Origin: Chrysoporthe austroafricana | Taxonomy: Eukaryota; Ascomycota; Sordariomycetes; Diaporthales; Cryphonectriaceae | Direction: 5' to 3' | Length of the DNA: 64,000 nt | Assembly: GCA_001051155.2 (NCBI GenBank) | Contig: JYIP02000006.1 | Location: 620,001-684,000, forward strand | Part shown: positions 46,777-58,541 of the stretch, piece by piece | How the letters are laid out: every line of letters begins with the position of its first letter | Numbering within the stretch: position 1 is the stretch's first letter | Made by a program: the position numbers and the translations under genes | Notes under the pieces: model-generated | What the model was told of the DNA's origin: nothing | Seen by the model: the letters and a program-made list of their open reading frames with translations, nothing else | Databases searched by the model: none

Positions 46777-47110
46777 CTAATAAGTCTTTTGATTAGTCGT
46801 TTTCTTATTTTAATACCGAATGCTAACTAATAATAGCGTTTTACTATTTGCGGTTTTGCTTAACTAGTTGCAAATTTCTTCTTATTAATATAAGTTGTTT
46901 ATATTAGTATTATAACGGGCTTCCTGGTTAGGCTATTCGATTAGTTAATTTATTTTGCTAAGAGAACTTTTGTATCCTGGTAGCTGCTTTTTCCCAGTAA
47001 TTCTGGAATGCTTATTTTGCATTGGTTAAGTTCTTGATTGGTTCTTAATTGTTTTCGTTTGAATAATAATCTTTCTATTTAATCAGATATTTTCTGTAAT
47101 TTATTAATCT

Positions 47111-47323
47111 TTAATATTTAAGGATTCGTTCTATTTCGTATTCTGGTTCGTTACTTTCTATTCGTATTATATTATCTATTTCGGCTATTTTAAATGCAGG
47201 CTTAAGAAGCGAAATATGAAAGATTGGGTAGATTCTTATTTTATAAAGTAATGCAAGTTCAAAATTGATATTTGAGATCTTTTTCAGAATCTTGAAAGGT
47301 CCGAGTTTCTTATAATCTAGCAA
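47111..47323 (-). pseudogene. Integrase C-terminal segment, element B
   Basis: The surviving 70-codon frame contains K-L-G-P-F-K-I-L-K-K-I and a later P-I-F-H-I-S-L-L-K-P-A, the usual C-terminal end of gypsy integrases. It ends E-Y-E-I-E-R-I-L, the start of a chromodomain-like motif as in chromoviral elements, and then stops. Confidence 0.75.
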
Positions 47324-47788
47324 ATAAGAAGGTCTAGTTATTTTGATATATTCTTTTTATCGAACGAGGTAAACTTTATTTCTTTTTTATAAAATTAATC
47401 TTTCAATTTTTTTGGAATTAGCATATCGAGTTATTCTTTCTTATATAAATTTTAGTTCTTCTTGCAATTTTTTTTATACTTTTTTAATTTTCTTAATTCA
47501 TTTTTTTGCTATTTTTGCATTTGCTTTTAATAACTCGTTATAATAAGCTATCGGGTTATAGCCGTATAATATATAAAATAGTAATTTTTTTATTATATTT
47601 GTATTTGCACTATTATATACAAACTGTATTAAAAGTAATAAGTTAATTTAATTGTTTTATTCGTAATTTATATAATGCTATAAGTATTATTTAATAATTT
47701 AGTTCGTTCGTTTTATTTGTCTATCCGTTTATAAATAGAATATTATAGATATTTTTTGTTGCGTTCCGAATAATTTCGTAAATGAAAT

Positions 47789-47974
47789 CTAAAAGTTTGA
47801 TACGAATTTCCTATTTTTATCGGAAATAATTTCTTTAAGCATATTATAATTGGTTATAACCGTTCTCAAGAATATATATACGAGATCTTCTGCTATATTG
47901 CTTTCTTTATACGGAAAGAAATAAGTATATTTGCTTAGTTTGCAAACCATTATTAAAATGCTATTGTATTGCAT
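47789..47974 (-). pseudogene. Integrase catalytic core fragment, element B
   Basis: The 61-codon frame reads Y-N-S-I-L-I-M-V-C-K-L-S-K-Y-T-Y-F and ends E-I-I-S-D-K-N-R-K-F. This is the rve core around the second catalytic Asp, with the upstream D-F-I segment in the same frame beyond a stop. Confidence 0.75.
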
Positions 47975-49144
47975 TTTAATTAAAAGTTCTTATAAGAAAA
48001 GTAGCTTAGTAATAAAGTCCTAGCTAATAGATTGCTAAATTGCTTTTGGGATAAGAAATGGTTGGAATAGTTTATAAGGCTTGTAATATTCGATTTTATT
48101 CTTCCTATAGCTATTGTATTTTCGTAAAATATTTTCAATTCTTTTCCTGAAATCTAATAGATTTTAATATCTCTTAATTCTTTTATATATAGCTCTGATT
48201 CTTTAATAGCCGTATGCTAGTGCATTATATATATTTCGGATATATTCGTTCTATTTTTCAGGAATTATATTTTCTAGTCTTTTCTCGTTATTGCTAATTT
48301 TGATAACTATATCGAGTTCTCTAGTTTCGTTTACTAAGTTGCTATTTTTATCTTGTCAAAAGATATTTTATAATTCTTTTGATTCTATATCCTAGTAATC
48401 TAATTGCTTATTAAATATATTTATTCTGCTATTTTCCGATCCTTTATAATAAACGATTTTTAAGTTAAATTGCGAAAAGAATTTTGCTTATCTGACTTAT
48501 CGTTTATTTAGGATTTTCGTTATTATGAATATTATTAAATTCTTATAATCGGAATGTATTATAATTTAGTATTTCGTTCCGATTAAATAGTATTGTTATT
48601 TTTCGAATGCTTTTACGATTGCTATTAATTCTTTATTTAGGATATTATAATTGAATTCTGGGTTATTTAGTTTTTTCGAGAAATTGCTTATAATCCTAAA
48701 GCGTTTTTGATTATTTCGTTAGCTTAGTTATTTTCTTAATGCGTAATCCGATATATCGGTTTTAATTTCAAATAGTTTATTTGGGTTTATTTCGCAAAAT
48801 ATAAGTTCTGATATTATCCGTTTTTTAATTTTGTTAAATACTTCTTGCGCTTCTAGCATTTATTCGAATTTTTAATCTTTTTTTATAAGATCCGTAAGAA
48901 AGCATATAATTCGGTTATAATTCCGAATGAATTGCTAGTAAAAGTTAGTATAATTAAAGAATGCTTTAACTTCCTTTATTTTTTCTAATATAAGCTATTT
49001 TTTTATTGCTTAAACTTTATTTTTTTATATATTGATTTTATTTAATTTTATTATATAATTTAAATAATTGACTTTTTGCTAATAGAAATAGCATTTGCTT
49101 GGTTTAATTAGAAATTTATTATCTTATAAAGTTTGGAATACTTG

Positions 49145-49447
49145 CTATACGTATTGCTTATAAGATTTAAAATCTTTTAAATAAATAAAGATATTATTAA
49201 AATAGACAATAATAATAGTATTTAAGTATTTGCGAAAGATATCGTTAATTATTTCTTGGAAAAATACGAGCGCGTTAGTTAGTCCAAAAGGTAAAATTAT
49301 ATATTCAAAATATCTATAGCGAATTCTGAATGCCGTTTTCCAAATATTATCTTCTTTAATTCGGATATAATAATATCCTTCTTTGAAATCAAGCGTAATA
49401 AACCAGTTTATTCCGATTAGCCGATTTCGCATTTCCCTTATTAGCAA
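49145..49447 (-). pseudogene. Reverse transcriptase fragment, element B
   Basis: The 100-codon frame spans the RT palm: F-I-T-L-D-F-K-E-G-Y-Y, W-K-T-A-F-R-I-R-Y, L-P-F-G-L-T-N-A and V-Y-F-N-N-I-F-I-Y. The usual YLDD active site is YFNN, losing both catalytic Asp by G-to-A changes. Elements A and C show the same YFNN at the homologous positions. Confidence 0.8.
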
Positions 49448-52400
49448 TAAAGGATAGCGATTCTTAATTATAATATTATTAAGCTATTGGTAATCCATAT
49501 AAAGTCGTAATTTGCCATTTTTTTTAAATATGAAAAGGATTAAGTATTTTGCTAATAATTATAATTTCTGTATATAGCCTCTCTTTAAGTTTTCGTTAAT
49601 ATATTCCTTAAATGTTTCGAATTTTGCTTAATCGAGTTTGTAAATAAAGTAATTCTTAAGTTTTATTTTTTCTTTCAGTAGGATTTTATAATTAAAAAGG
49701 CTATATTTTAATAACCCGGTATCGAATTTCCCTTGCTATAGTTTCTTGAATTCGTAATATTCTTTTAATACGTTTTTGAATTCTAATACTAATCTTTTTT
49801 CGTTTTCTGAGATTTAAAAGAATAAAAAGTACCGTTAAGCGTATTTTCTTTTTATTGCTTCCTTTTTCTATCTATATATCCCGGTTTCTAGTAGCTTTAA
49901 ATACTTATCGTTTATAAAGCCAAATCTCTTTTCATAATCTTCTTATACTTACTATACTGGAAGCTAAATCTTTTTATAATTCTATAGTTTATATAATTTC
50001 GTAACGTTCTATACCGGATTAGCCTTTTGCTAATTGCTAATTGCTTGAATTTTTAATTTGTTCTTAATTTATACTTATAAGTTCGAAATATCCGTAACCT
50101 TTCCTTATCGTTTAGCAAGTATTTCTGCCTTAAAGGTATATTTAAGCTTGTTTAAGCGTATGCTTTTGCTGCTATTTTTAGTAATTAAGACTTTCCTTTT
50201 TCCGTTAATTGCAACCCTTTCAGTAAGTACAGCTAATTCTTATAAAATTTAGCTAATAATTCAATCGATATAAGGGTTATATTCTTTAAGCTAAAGTATT
50301 TTTAAAATTAATTCATATTATATTATATTTATAATATCGAAAATAGTATTTATTATAAAGCTTTGAATCGAAATAAATAAGTAATCAGTTTCTATATTAA
50401 TTATATTAAAATTGTATGCAACCGCTTTTCCTTTTACAATATTAAGTTTATAAGAATCTTTCTTCTATATTTAAAGGATTTATTTTTTATTAATAATTTC
50501 TAGCGAAATAAAATTTCTTTATGCGCTATTATTTAATAATGCGCTATAACGTTACCTATTAATATATATATTTAAAATAATATATTCTTCTTTATTATTT
50601 GTAATAGCATATAAGGACTTTATAATTCTAATCGGCTGCTATCTCTTTATAAGCAATCTTTTCCTTTTGGGTTATTTTATACTTATTTCGCTATTTATTT
50701 CGCTAATCTTCTTGCTTAGCTTTAAGCATATTATCTTACCTTTTCAGCTTTCTGCAATCAATACTATTCTTTGGCTTTATCTTGTATATAAATAGAATAT
50801 GCTATAATATAGCATTATTTTTAAATTATTTTTCTTTGAATATATTTCCAAAAATAATTATTCAATAATCCGATATAAGCATTGCTATATTCGATATGCA
50901 AAACTTTTCTGTATTTCCTTTAAGATTCTATAATAAGTTGGATTAATTAGTCCTATTCTTTAATTAAGAACTAATTATATTTGACTTTTTCGCTAAAATA
51001 TATTTAGTAGTTATAATATATGCAATATATTCAAGCAAATTCATAATATCGAAAGTATAAATAATTAATCTTTCTATTTTTCTGGGATTTATATCCGTTA
51101 TTCTGAAACGAAATGCTTTGAAAGAGCTTTTATAATGTAAGCTTATAAATAAAGTGCTTAATCTTCGTATATTTAATTATCCAGCCGCTATGCTTTTATC
51201 GCGGCTATTTCGTATTTAGAATGCTATACTTTTCTAATTCTTTTTCGAATATAAAGGTTAATAGGTTATTTAGCTATCGGTCTAATAATGCTATCTCTTT
51301 TATTATAATATTAAGTATTAATATTGTTATATTTAGAATACCGAATTCTTCTTTAACCATTACTTCCTATTATTTATCGAAATATATTTTTAAAAGAAAT
51401 TATCTTAAATCCTTTTCTTTAGCAATTAATAAGTTATTTAAACAATCTGAATTGCTATTATTTATAGCCATATCGTAAAAGGGGCTTTTTCTTCTTATAG
51501 CGAATTATTTTTGTCTTTTAAGCTTATATAAGAACTATCTTAAGCTTTCTTTTGCCGAGAAATGCAATAAGCAATAATCTTAATAGCAAGCTATCTAGCT
51601 TATATTATTGTAATCCGGGTTTATTATTTATCCCGTTTGGATATTATTGCTTAATTAATTGAATTCCTATTGTTAAGCAATGCTAATTTATCTTTCCGGG
51701 ACTAATTTCTATTCTTATTTCTTTTTCTTTTAATAACAATTGCAAGCAATATGCCCTTTCTTATTATAATTGTAATAAGTAATTCCCTTGCATTATTTTC
51801 GCATAAAGGCATTTAATTCTATAAGTTTAGTATATATCGTATTTGAATAAGCTGTATTATTTCGGTTACCGTATTGGAACTTGCGCTTTTTAGAATTGGG
51901 TTAATACCGAAAAGTATTATTATAGTTTTTCTATTATTATTATTTTCGTTTGTAAAGCCGATTATCGATACGAACGGCCTTATTAATAAACTCGTTAAAT
52001 TTTTCGGGTTAATCCTTTTTATAAAGTTCGTCCTTAACTTTTTCTTTAAATTTTGCATAATAAATATTTATAAAAGGCTTATTTTCGTAATCGAAATGGG
52101 CAATAATTTGTTTGAATTTAGCCATATAGTTTGCTATTAATCCTATTTGCCGAAATGCTTTTAATTACTATATCGCAATACGTCGCTTATCCGGGTTTTT
52201 AAAAGTTTTAGTAAAGACTTCCTTAAAATTGGAATAATGCTAGAAAATACGCTTAGTATTCTCGGAACGGAATGCGTTATTGTTATTTAAGTAATTGCGA
52301 AAAGTAAGTTCCTATTACTGAAACGCTATCTTTTCGAGTCGGCTTTTTGCGAAATCGATTTTGTTATAAGTAATCCTGAACTGGGTACTATAATGCTTGA

Positions 52401-52709
52401 AATAGGCTTTAAGTTAAGTTAAGAAGGCTTGAAAGTCTTTGCAAGTGCTTTTGTAAGGTCCGGGCTTATTAAGCTTGAAAGCCTTGGCCTATTGGAAGGC
52501 ATTAAAGCAGAAAATCTCGTTTTTGACTTTTTCGAGCTATTAATATAGAGCTATATTTTGTTTTTAGAATTGTTCGTTAATAAGGATAACCGGGTTTCCT
52601 TCCTGAAAGATCTGGTTGCTAGAAGAAAATAGGGTTTAAAGCGTTATTATATTTCTAATATTGCTTAAAAAGTATATACTAAACCGTTTTTGAACAAGAG
52701 TTATCAAAA

Positions 52710-53148
52710 TATTATAAATGCTATAATAATCCCGAAATATACTATAAGGTTAAAAGGTTTATACTAGCAAAAGCGGTATTAAATATAGGCTTTAAATATA
52801 GAAATACGATTATTAAGTATCGCAATATTTATAAGCTTTAAGCAGCTATTAATAATAGAATCCGATTGATATTTAAATTAATAATTGAAGAGCTATTACT
52901 ATCTATTTAATAGATATCCAGTCCTTATATATCTAGCTTTTCAGTATAAGATTATTGGCTCATTAAATAAGCTAATAAGCTTGGCTTGCTAGCTTATTTG
53001 GTAATCCAATAATCCTTATCTTATCTTAACCTTTGCTTATATAAGCATTTGTATAGTTTTGCGGTTAAGCTTGAAAATCCTGGTATCGAGTGGGTCGTTC
53101 TGAGTAGTTTCAATGCCGGAACCTGGTTCTATATATTGGTTTATAACA
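52710..53148 (-). mobile_element. LTR of element B, right copy (439 bp)
   Basis: It starts TATTATAA (RIP form of TGTTATAA) and keeps the unmutated right end TTATAACA. It pairs with 45655-46093. In element orientation this is the 5' LTR. Confidence 0.9.
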
Positions 53149-53546
53149 GTATTGAATTCTTTTTTTACTATTGCATCCTATTATTATTTAAAGTAGTAAT
53201 TTAAGGGGTACTTTCTTAAATCTTCTTCTTTAGCGTCCAGAAGGTTATTTAAATAGTCGGAATTACTGCTATTTATAGCCGTATTATAAATAGGGCCTTT
53301 TTTTCTTATAGCGAATTGCTTTTATCCTTTAAGCTTTTATAAGAACTATTTTAAATTTTTTTTTGCCGAAAAGTATAGTAAATAATAATCCTAATAGCAA
53401 GCTATCCAGCTTATACTGCTATAGCCAAAGTCCGCTATTTATTCCGATAAAATATTATTGCTTAGCTGATTGGGTTTTTATTGCTAAGCAATATTAATTT
53501 ATCTTTCCGGAATTAATTTCCAATCTCATTTCTTTTTTTCCTAATA

Positions 53547-53588
53547 GCAATTGCATACGATATAGCCTTTTTTACCGCAATTATAGCA
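53547..53588 (-). pseudogene. Gag zinc knuckle, element A
   Basis: The minus strand reads C-Y-N-C-G-K-K-G-Y-I-V-C-N-C, which fits C-x2-C-x4-H-x4-C of retroelement Gag except that His is Tyr. The frame stops two codons later. In element B the same site keeps the His but has lost two Cys to Tyr. Confidence 0.75.
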
Positions 53589-54520
53589 AATAATTCCTTT
53601 ATATTATTCTCGTATTAAAGTATTTAATTCTATAAGTTTAATATATATTATATTTGAATAAGCCGTATTATTCCGAGTTTTCTGTTAGAATTTGCGCTTT
53701 CTTAAATTAAATTAATATTTCAAAACGCTATTATAATTCTTCTATTATTGCTAATGCCGCTTATAAAATCGATTATCGATACGGACTGCTTTATTAATAA
53801 ATTTGCTAAATTCCTCGGGTTAATTTTCTTTATAAAATTTGTCTTTAACTTTTTCTTTAAATCCTATATAATAAGCATCCATAAAGGGTTCGTTTTTATA
53901 ATTAAAATAAGCGATAATTTATCTGAACTTAATTATATAATCCGCAATTAAGCCGGTTTATCGGAATATTTCTAATTGCCGTATTGCAATATATCTTTTA
54001 TTTAAGTCCTTAAAAGTCTTGGTAAAGGCTGATTCAAAATTGGCATAGCGCTGAAAAATACGCTTGGTATTCTCGGAATAGAGATCCTCGTTATTATCCA
54101 GATAATTGCAGAAAATTAGTTCCTATTATTGAAAGGCCGTTCTTTCAAAACAGCTTCTTGCGAAATCGATTTTATCGTAAGTAATCCTGAATTAAGCGCT
54201 ATAATATTTGAAATAGGCTTTGAATTAAGTTAAAAAGGCCTGGAAATCTCCCTGAATGCTTTTATAAAGCCCAAGCTTATTAAGCTTGAAAGCTTTGGCC
54301 TGTTAGAAAGCATTAAAGCGGAAAACCTCGTTCTTGATTTTTTCAAGCTGCTAGTATAGAGCTATATTTTGTTATTGGAGCTGTTTATTAATAAGGGTAG
54401 TTAAAGCTTCTTCCTAAAGAGCTTAATTGCTAGAAAAAGATAGGGTTTGAAACGCTATCGTATTTCCAATATTGTTTAAAGGGTATATACTAAACCGTTT
54501 CTGAATAAAAGTCGTAAAAA

Positions 54521-54967
54521 TATTATAAATACTGCAGTAATCCTAAGACAAACTATAAAATCAAAAGGTTTATGCTAGCAAAAACGGTATTAAATATAGC
54601 TTTATATACTGAAAACTTATTTAACAAACGTTTGCAATATTTATAAGCTTATAAGGCTATTACTTGAAAGTATAATAGGGTTTAAGTAGTATTTAGATTT
54701 ACGATTAAAAAGCTATAGTAATTTATTTAGTAAATATTTTATCTTTATATATCTAGCTTTTCAGTCCTAAATTAATAGGACCGTTATCGATTTTATTAGT
54801 CCATTTAAAACCGTTAAGACCGATAGCGATTCTATTAGTTTAACTCTTAACCCTGGATTACGTAATCCTTATAAGTATTCCTTAATGGGGTTATAGCGCA
54901 AGCTAGCTTATTAGCTTTTCCCGGCCTTTAATGCAATAGCAAGCCGTTCTCATATTGGGTTATAATA
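54521..54967 (-). mobile_element. LTR of element A, right copy (447 bp)
   Basis: It starts TATTATAA and ends TTATAATA, with the type-A core (GGACCGTTATCGATT...). It pairs with 40146-40592. Confidence 0.85.
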
Positions 54968-55157
54968 TAAATATATAAGAATAGAATATCTATTAGATAA
55001 ATTGCTATAGCTTTTTAATTATAAATTTAAATATTATTTCTTTTATAAAGTAATAGCTTTATAAGTTTATAAATACTTGTATTTAAGAAATTTTTTGATT
55101 ATTTCCTTATTATTAAAGATTATATTTAATATTGCGCTTGCTAATATAAACCTTTTA
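54968..55157 (+). mobile_element. LTR E, second part
   Basis: It continues the reversed LTR interrupted at 40145. TATATAAGAATAGAATATCT parallels the reverse complement of the conserved half of the other LTRs, down to GCTAATATAAACCTTTT. The last 40 or so bases of the LTR are missing where the inverted-repeat element begins. Confidence 0.65.
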
Positions 55158-56616
55158 TAATGGTAAAACCTATAAATATAATAAATTTACAGTAAATTTA
55201 TTAAATAAATATTATACTCTTATTAAAGAGCTTATATAATGCTTTAATATACTTTTAATATAATTCATTTTCTTAAAAGAAATATATTTCAGAATATATT
55301 TTAATACGTTTATTATTAATTAATAATTACGTTTTATACGCTTTTGCTATATAATTAAGTTTCGATTATCGGCTTTATAAAGCAATAATTCTTATAAAAA
55401 TATCGGTTTTATAAAATATCGGTTTTTATAAAAATATCGGCTCTATAAAGTATCGGCTTTTATAAGAATATCAGTCTTATAAAATATCGGCTTTTATAGA
55501 AATAGCATTTTTATAAAAGATATTATAATTATTTATTAATAATTTATTGTTAATTCATTATAATAATTATTAGCAATAATATTTTATTATTACAACTTAT
55601 TAATTATATCGAGATTAAATATTTCGCCCAAATATATAAGTTTATATAAGCTTTAAATAATTCTGAAATAAAGGATTAAGTTATATCGGATATCAAAATC
55701 TTTTTCGAAATCGCATACGCTTTCGTTAATTAAAAACTTTTAGCCGATCGATATAAAAAGGCAAAGCAGAATTCCAAGGAAGCCAATATACTTTTGCAAA
55801 AAGCAAAAGCATAAGTAATTAAATAAGGATAACTTTTATTGCTTAAGCGGTAGATTTAAGATAAAAGAAAGTCGAATTTTAATAAGAATTTGTCTTAATA
55901 AATAGGAAAGAATAATACGTTCTGGAAGACTTTTCCAAATATCGAAAATTTCGGAAGCTTGCCGAAACGATAACGGAAGAAAAGTAATAATAAATGCTTA
56001 TAGAAATAAATAAAAGCGAGAATATTTTTCGATTTGATAATCCGGAAAATTTATTAAAAAAATTAGCTTAATAATAATTTATCGAAAATTGAAAGTATTA
56101 TATACTTAAATATATTAATATTATAATATTCGATTGAAAATTTAAATTTTAAATTAATTAATAAATTTAAGAATTTTTTAATTATAATAAGAAAAATAAA
56201 TAAAAGTAAGGGAAAATAATTTATTTTAAGAAATAAATATATTTTTCTTTCTTTAATAAGAATTTAGAATCGGAATGCTTTTAAATAAGATTTTATTATA
56301 ATTATCCTGGCTAACTTTATAAACTTTATAGCAAAAAGTATATTAATGCTTTAATCGAATTTATTAGATTATTTATAGCTTTTCGGAAAAGAAAATTATA
56401 AAGAAAAATAATAGTAAACGTACTGAAATATATTATAAAGCATAATTCTTTTAAGAAAGTAAATTACGCTAAAAATATATTAAAGCATTATATAAGCCTT
56501 TTAATAAAAGTATAGCATTTACTTAATAAATTTATTACGTATTTATTAAAGGATTTATTATAAATTTATTAAGTAAATCCATTATAAATTCATTATATTT
56601 ATAGGTTTTGCTATTA
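55158..56616. mobile_element. 1.46-kb element with long inverted terminal repeats
   Basis: The left end (55158 to about 55345) and right end (about 56375-56616, reversed) match over roughly 190 bp. They start TAAT[G/A]G[T/C]AAAACCTATAAA and include TTATATAATGCTTTAATATA and TTTCTTAAAAGAA. The right arm has an extra 50 bp or so of internal duplication. Between the arms are a short tandem repeat (55364-55520) and a decayed plus-strand coding-like stretch (about 55690-56020). It is inserted in LTR E. The layout suits a DNA transposon with long TIRs or a folded-back derivative; no transposase is recognised. Confidence 0.6.
55364..55520. repeat. Tandem repeat, ATATCGG-containing unit
   Basis: About seven degenerate units of 16-18 bp, of the form TTATAAAAATATCGGT with GGCTT/GGTTT variants, lie inside the inverted-repeat element. 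Confidence 0.8.
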
Positions 56617-57965
56617 AAAAAAGACTGAATAAAATAAAATCGGATAGTTATATTATTATTTTTTAGAAATATTTAACTTTTTCTTTCTTAATTATTAGCT
56701 TATTAAACCAATTTCTATAGCAATTCGAAATAAAAGCAATTTACTAAAATGGCTTTATTTCGAAAAAAGCAATACGTATTGAGTTTAAGAAAATATTCCG
56801 ATTATAATAAACTTTTAATATATAAGCGCTTTAATCGGAATTTATTAAAAAATCCTTTCTTATTTCGGCTGCAAAATAATATATTAATAACGGATATTGC
56901 TTTATTAAACTAGCATATTTTAATACTAAAGAATATATCTGGCAAATATTTATATTAAAAGCAAGAGATTAATTAAATTAAAAACTATTTTCGAATCCTT
57001 AATCGAATATTGAAATTAACTTTAATTTCTAAAAAGAATTAATTAATAAGCCAGATAAATTACTGGATTTATTAAATTTTAATAATAATAAAAGCAATAA
57101 TTTTCGAAACTTATTATTCGGTTATAAGCAATTTAAAAATTCCCGAGCATATTAATTTAATTTATTTGAATTTATAATATTACCCGTTAATATTAATAAG
57201 GAATTTAAAGATATAATTATAAAGCAGTTCTGATTTTACGAAAACTATATTAATTTAATAATTATATTTATTATAAACAGCAAAATTATTATTTAAAAAG
57301 ACTTTTAAGCCTTTATAAACCAGTATAAAATATATATAGCTAAAAATATAAAATGCATTAAATATTTTAGCTTCTATTTACCCGCTTATTTAATTAGAAT
57401 AATATATACCTGGTTTTATTTTATATTATCCTTTTAAAAGCATAAAGACTTTATTTTGCATATATATAATTGGAATTAATAGAAGAAATAATTAAGAAAA
57501 GATTTCTTTATATTACGGAAAATTGCAAAAAACTTGCTAAATTCTTAATAATATTCTAGAAAAGATATACGAAATAACTGCAATATTCTGGAATTTACTT
57601 ATTATATCCGTTAATTTATTAAGCTAGCCGAATATTTAAATTCGTACTTAGCTAGAAATATTTAAAATCGGATCGATAAAGAATTAATAGCCAGATATTT
57701 CGATAGACTTAATCGAAATAAAAATACGAAAGATTTCGAAAAACGTTTTAAAGCGAAATAAAAAATATAATATATTTTCGAATTAAATTGTATAATAAGA
57801 TTATTTTATAAATTTGTACAACCAGTACGAAAAGTTATGTAATCGGCTATTAATTTTCTTAATATTAATATTTATTTCCTAATTAATATATTCTTAAAAT
57901 ACTTTAAAAGATTTAAGCTTTAAAAACCTGAATATTTATTTCGCTTAATAAAAATATTTAATTAA
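56617..57965. other. RIP-degraded sequence, unrecognised
   Basis: This AT-rich stretch lies between the inverted-repeat element and LTR C. On the plus strand, several interrupted frames look coding-derived. Examples are F-G-Y-K-Q-F and Y-F-S-F-Y-L-P-A-Y near 57110-57390, L-I-A-R-Y-F-D-R-L-N-R-N near 57685-57720, and F-V-Q-P-V-R-K-V followed by E-Y-L-F-R-L-I-K-I-F near 57810-57960. I recognise no family. It could be the inner part of element E or a different transposon. Confidence 0.4.
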
Positions 57966-58403
57966 TATTATAAACGCTGCAGTAATTCTAGAATAAACTG
58001 TAATGTTAAAGGGTTTATACTAGCAAAAGCGGTGCTAAATATAGCTTTGAATACCGAAAAACGTATTCAAACCAAAGATTTACAATATTTATAAGCCAAT
58101 ATAGCTATTATTAAAATAAAAATAGGATCCGAATAATATTTAGATTTATAACTGAAAAGCTATAGTAATCTATCTAGTAAATGTCCTGTCTTTATATATT
58201 TAGCTTTTTAGTTCCCGATCTACTGGATCTGGAATAGATTCTCAAATACTGGATTTAATAGCTCTAGAGCAGATTTTCAGATCCTCTTTGTTAACCTTAG
58301 CTTACGTAAGTAAGTAAGGGGAATTCTTTAAGTAAGGCTGCGAGTAAAGTGCTTAACTATTCCTTATTCCTTATATGCTCTGTTTTTTCGTTAAGTTATA
58401 ATA
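57966..58403 (-). mobile_element. LTR of element C (438 bp)
   Basis: It starts TATTATAA and ends TTATAATA. The left 230 bp match the other LTRs, but the right half is a third, type-C sequence (core around CTACTGGATCTGGAATAG and GTAAGTAAGTAAGG). It is the 3' LTR of C. Confidence 0.8.
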
Positions 58404-58416
58404 TTATCTCTTTTCC
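58404..58416 (-). promoter_or_regulatory. Polypurine tract, element C
   Basis: Minus-strand GGAAAAGAGATAA abuts the 3' LTR, as in A, B and D. Confidence 0.6.
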
Positions 58417-58541
58417 AATCGGTTATTATTTTTAATAATTTCTATAAGTAATCTTAGCTTATTTGGGTAACTTATCGTACTTTCTTAATTAGAATAAATA
58501 ATAGGATTTCAAAACCCAAATCTTTTAATTTTTATTCTAAT

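Larger units (their letters stand above)
45655..53148 (-). mobile_element. Complete Ty3/gypsy-type retrotransposon B nested in A
   Basis: The element is 7,494 bp, flanked by GTATT duplications (45650-45654 and 53149-53153). On the minus strand the decayed coding order is: gag (about 52660-51720), with a zinc knuckle near 51730-51775 whose first two Cys are now Tyr; retropepsin (about 50506-50542, L-N-N-S-A then stop then R-N-F-I where D-S-G-A...N-F-I is expected); RT (about 49700-48950, including F-R-I-R-Y-R-Y-F-E-Y and L-P-F-G-L-T-N-A); RNase H; integrase (about 48300-47500, with S-D-K-N-R-K-F); and an integrase C-terminal G-P-F-K-I-L...H-I-S-L-L segment (47111-47323). This RT-RH-IN order marks Ty3/gypsy rather than copia. 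It is inactive through RIP-type mutations. Confidence 0.9.
40146..54967 (-). mobile_element. Ty3/gypsy-type retrotransposon A, interrupted by B
   Basis: Two 447-bp LTRs (40146-40592, 54521-54967) bound an internal region that runs 40593-45654 and resumes at 53149 after element B. The flanking pentamers are TGGAT (40141-40145) and TAAAT (54968-54972), which are the same if two G-to-A changes are allowed, and LTR E continues across the gap. The order on the minus strand is gag (about 54470-53200, zinc knuckle 53547-53588), protease region near 44830, RT (about 44050-43300, active site near 43510), RNase H, integrase (about 42700-41750) and integrase C-terminal part (41530-41650). A purine tract (40593-40605, minus) abuts the 3' LTR. 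No long frame survives; dense stops and TA-richness indicate RIP. Confidence 0.82.

Noticed and set aside
51874..52140. 88-codon plus-strand frame in element B
   Set aside because: Antisense shadow of decayed gag; hydrophobic only because of AT-rich composition.
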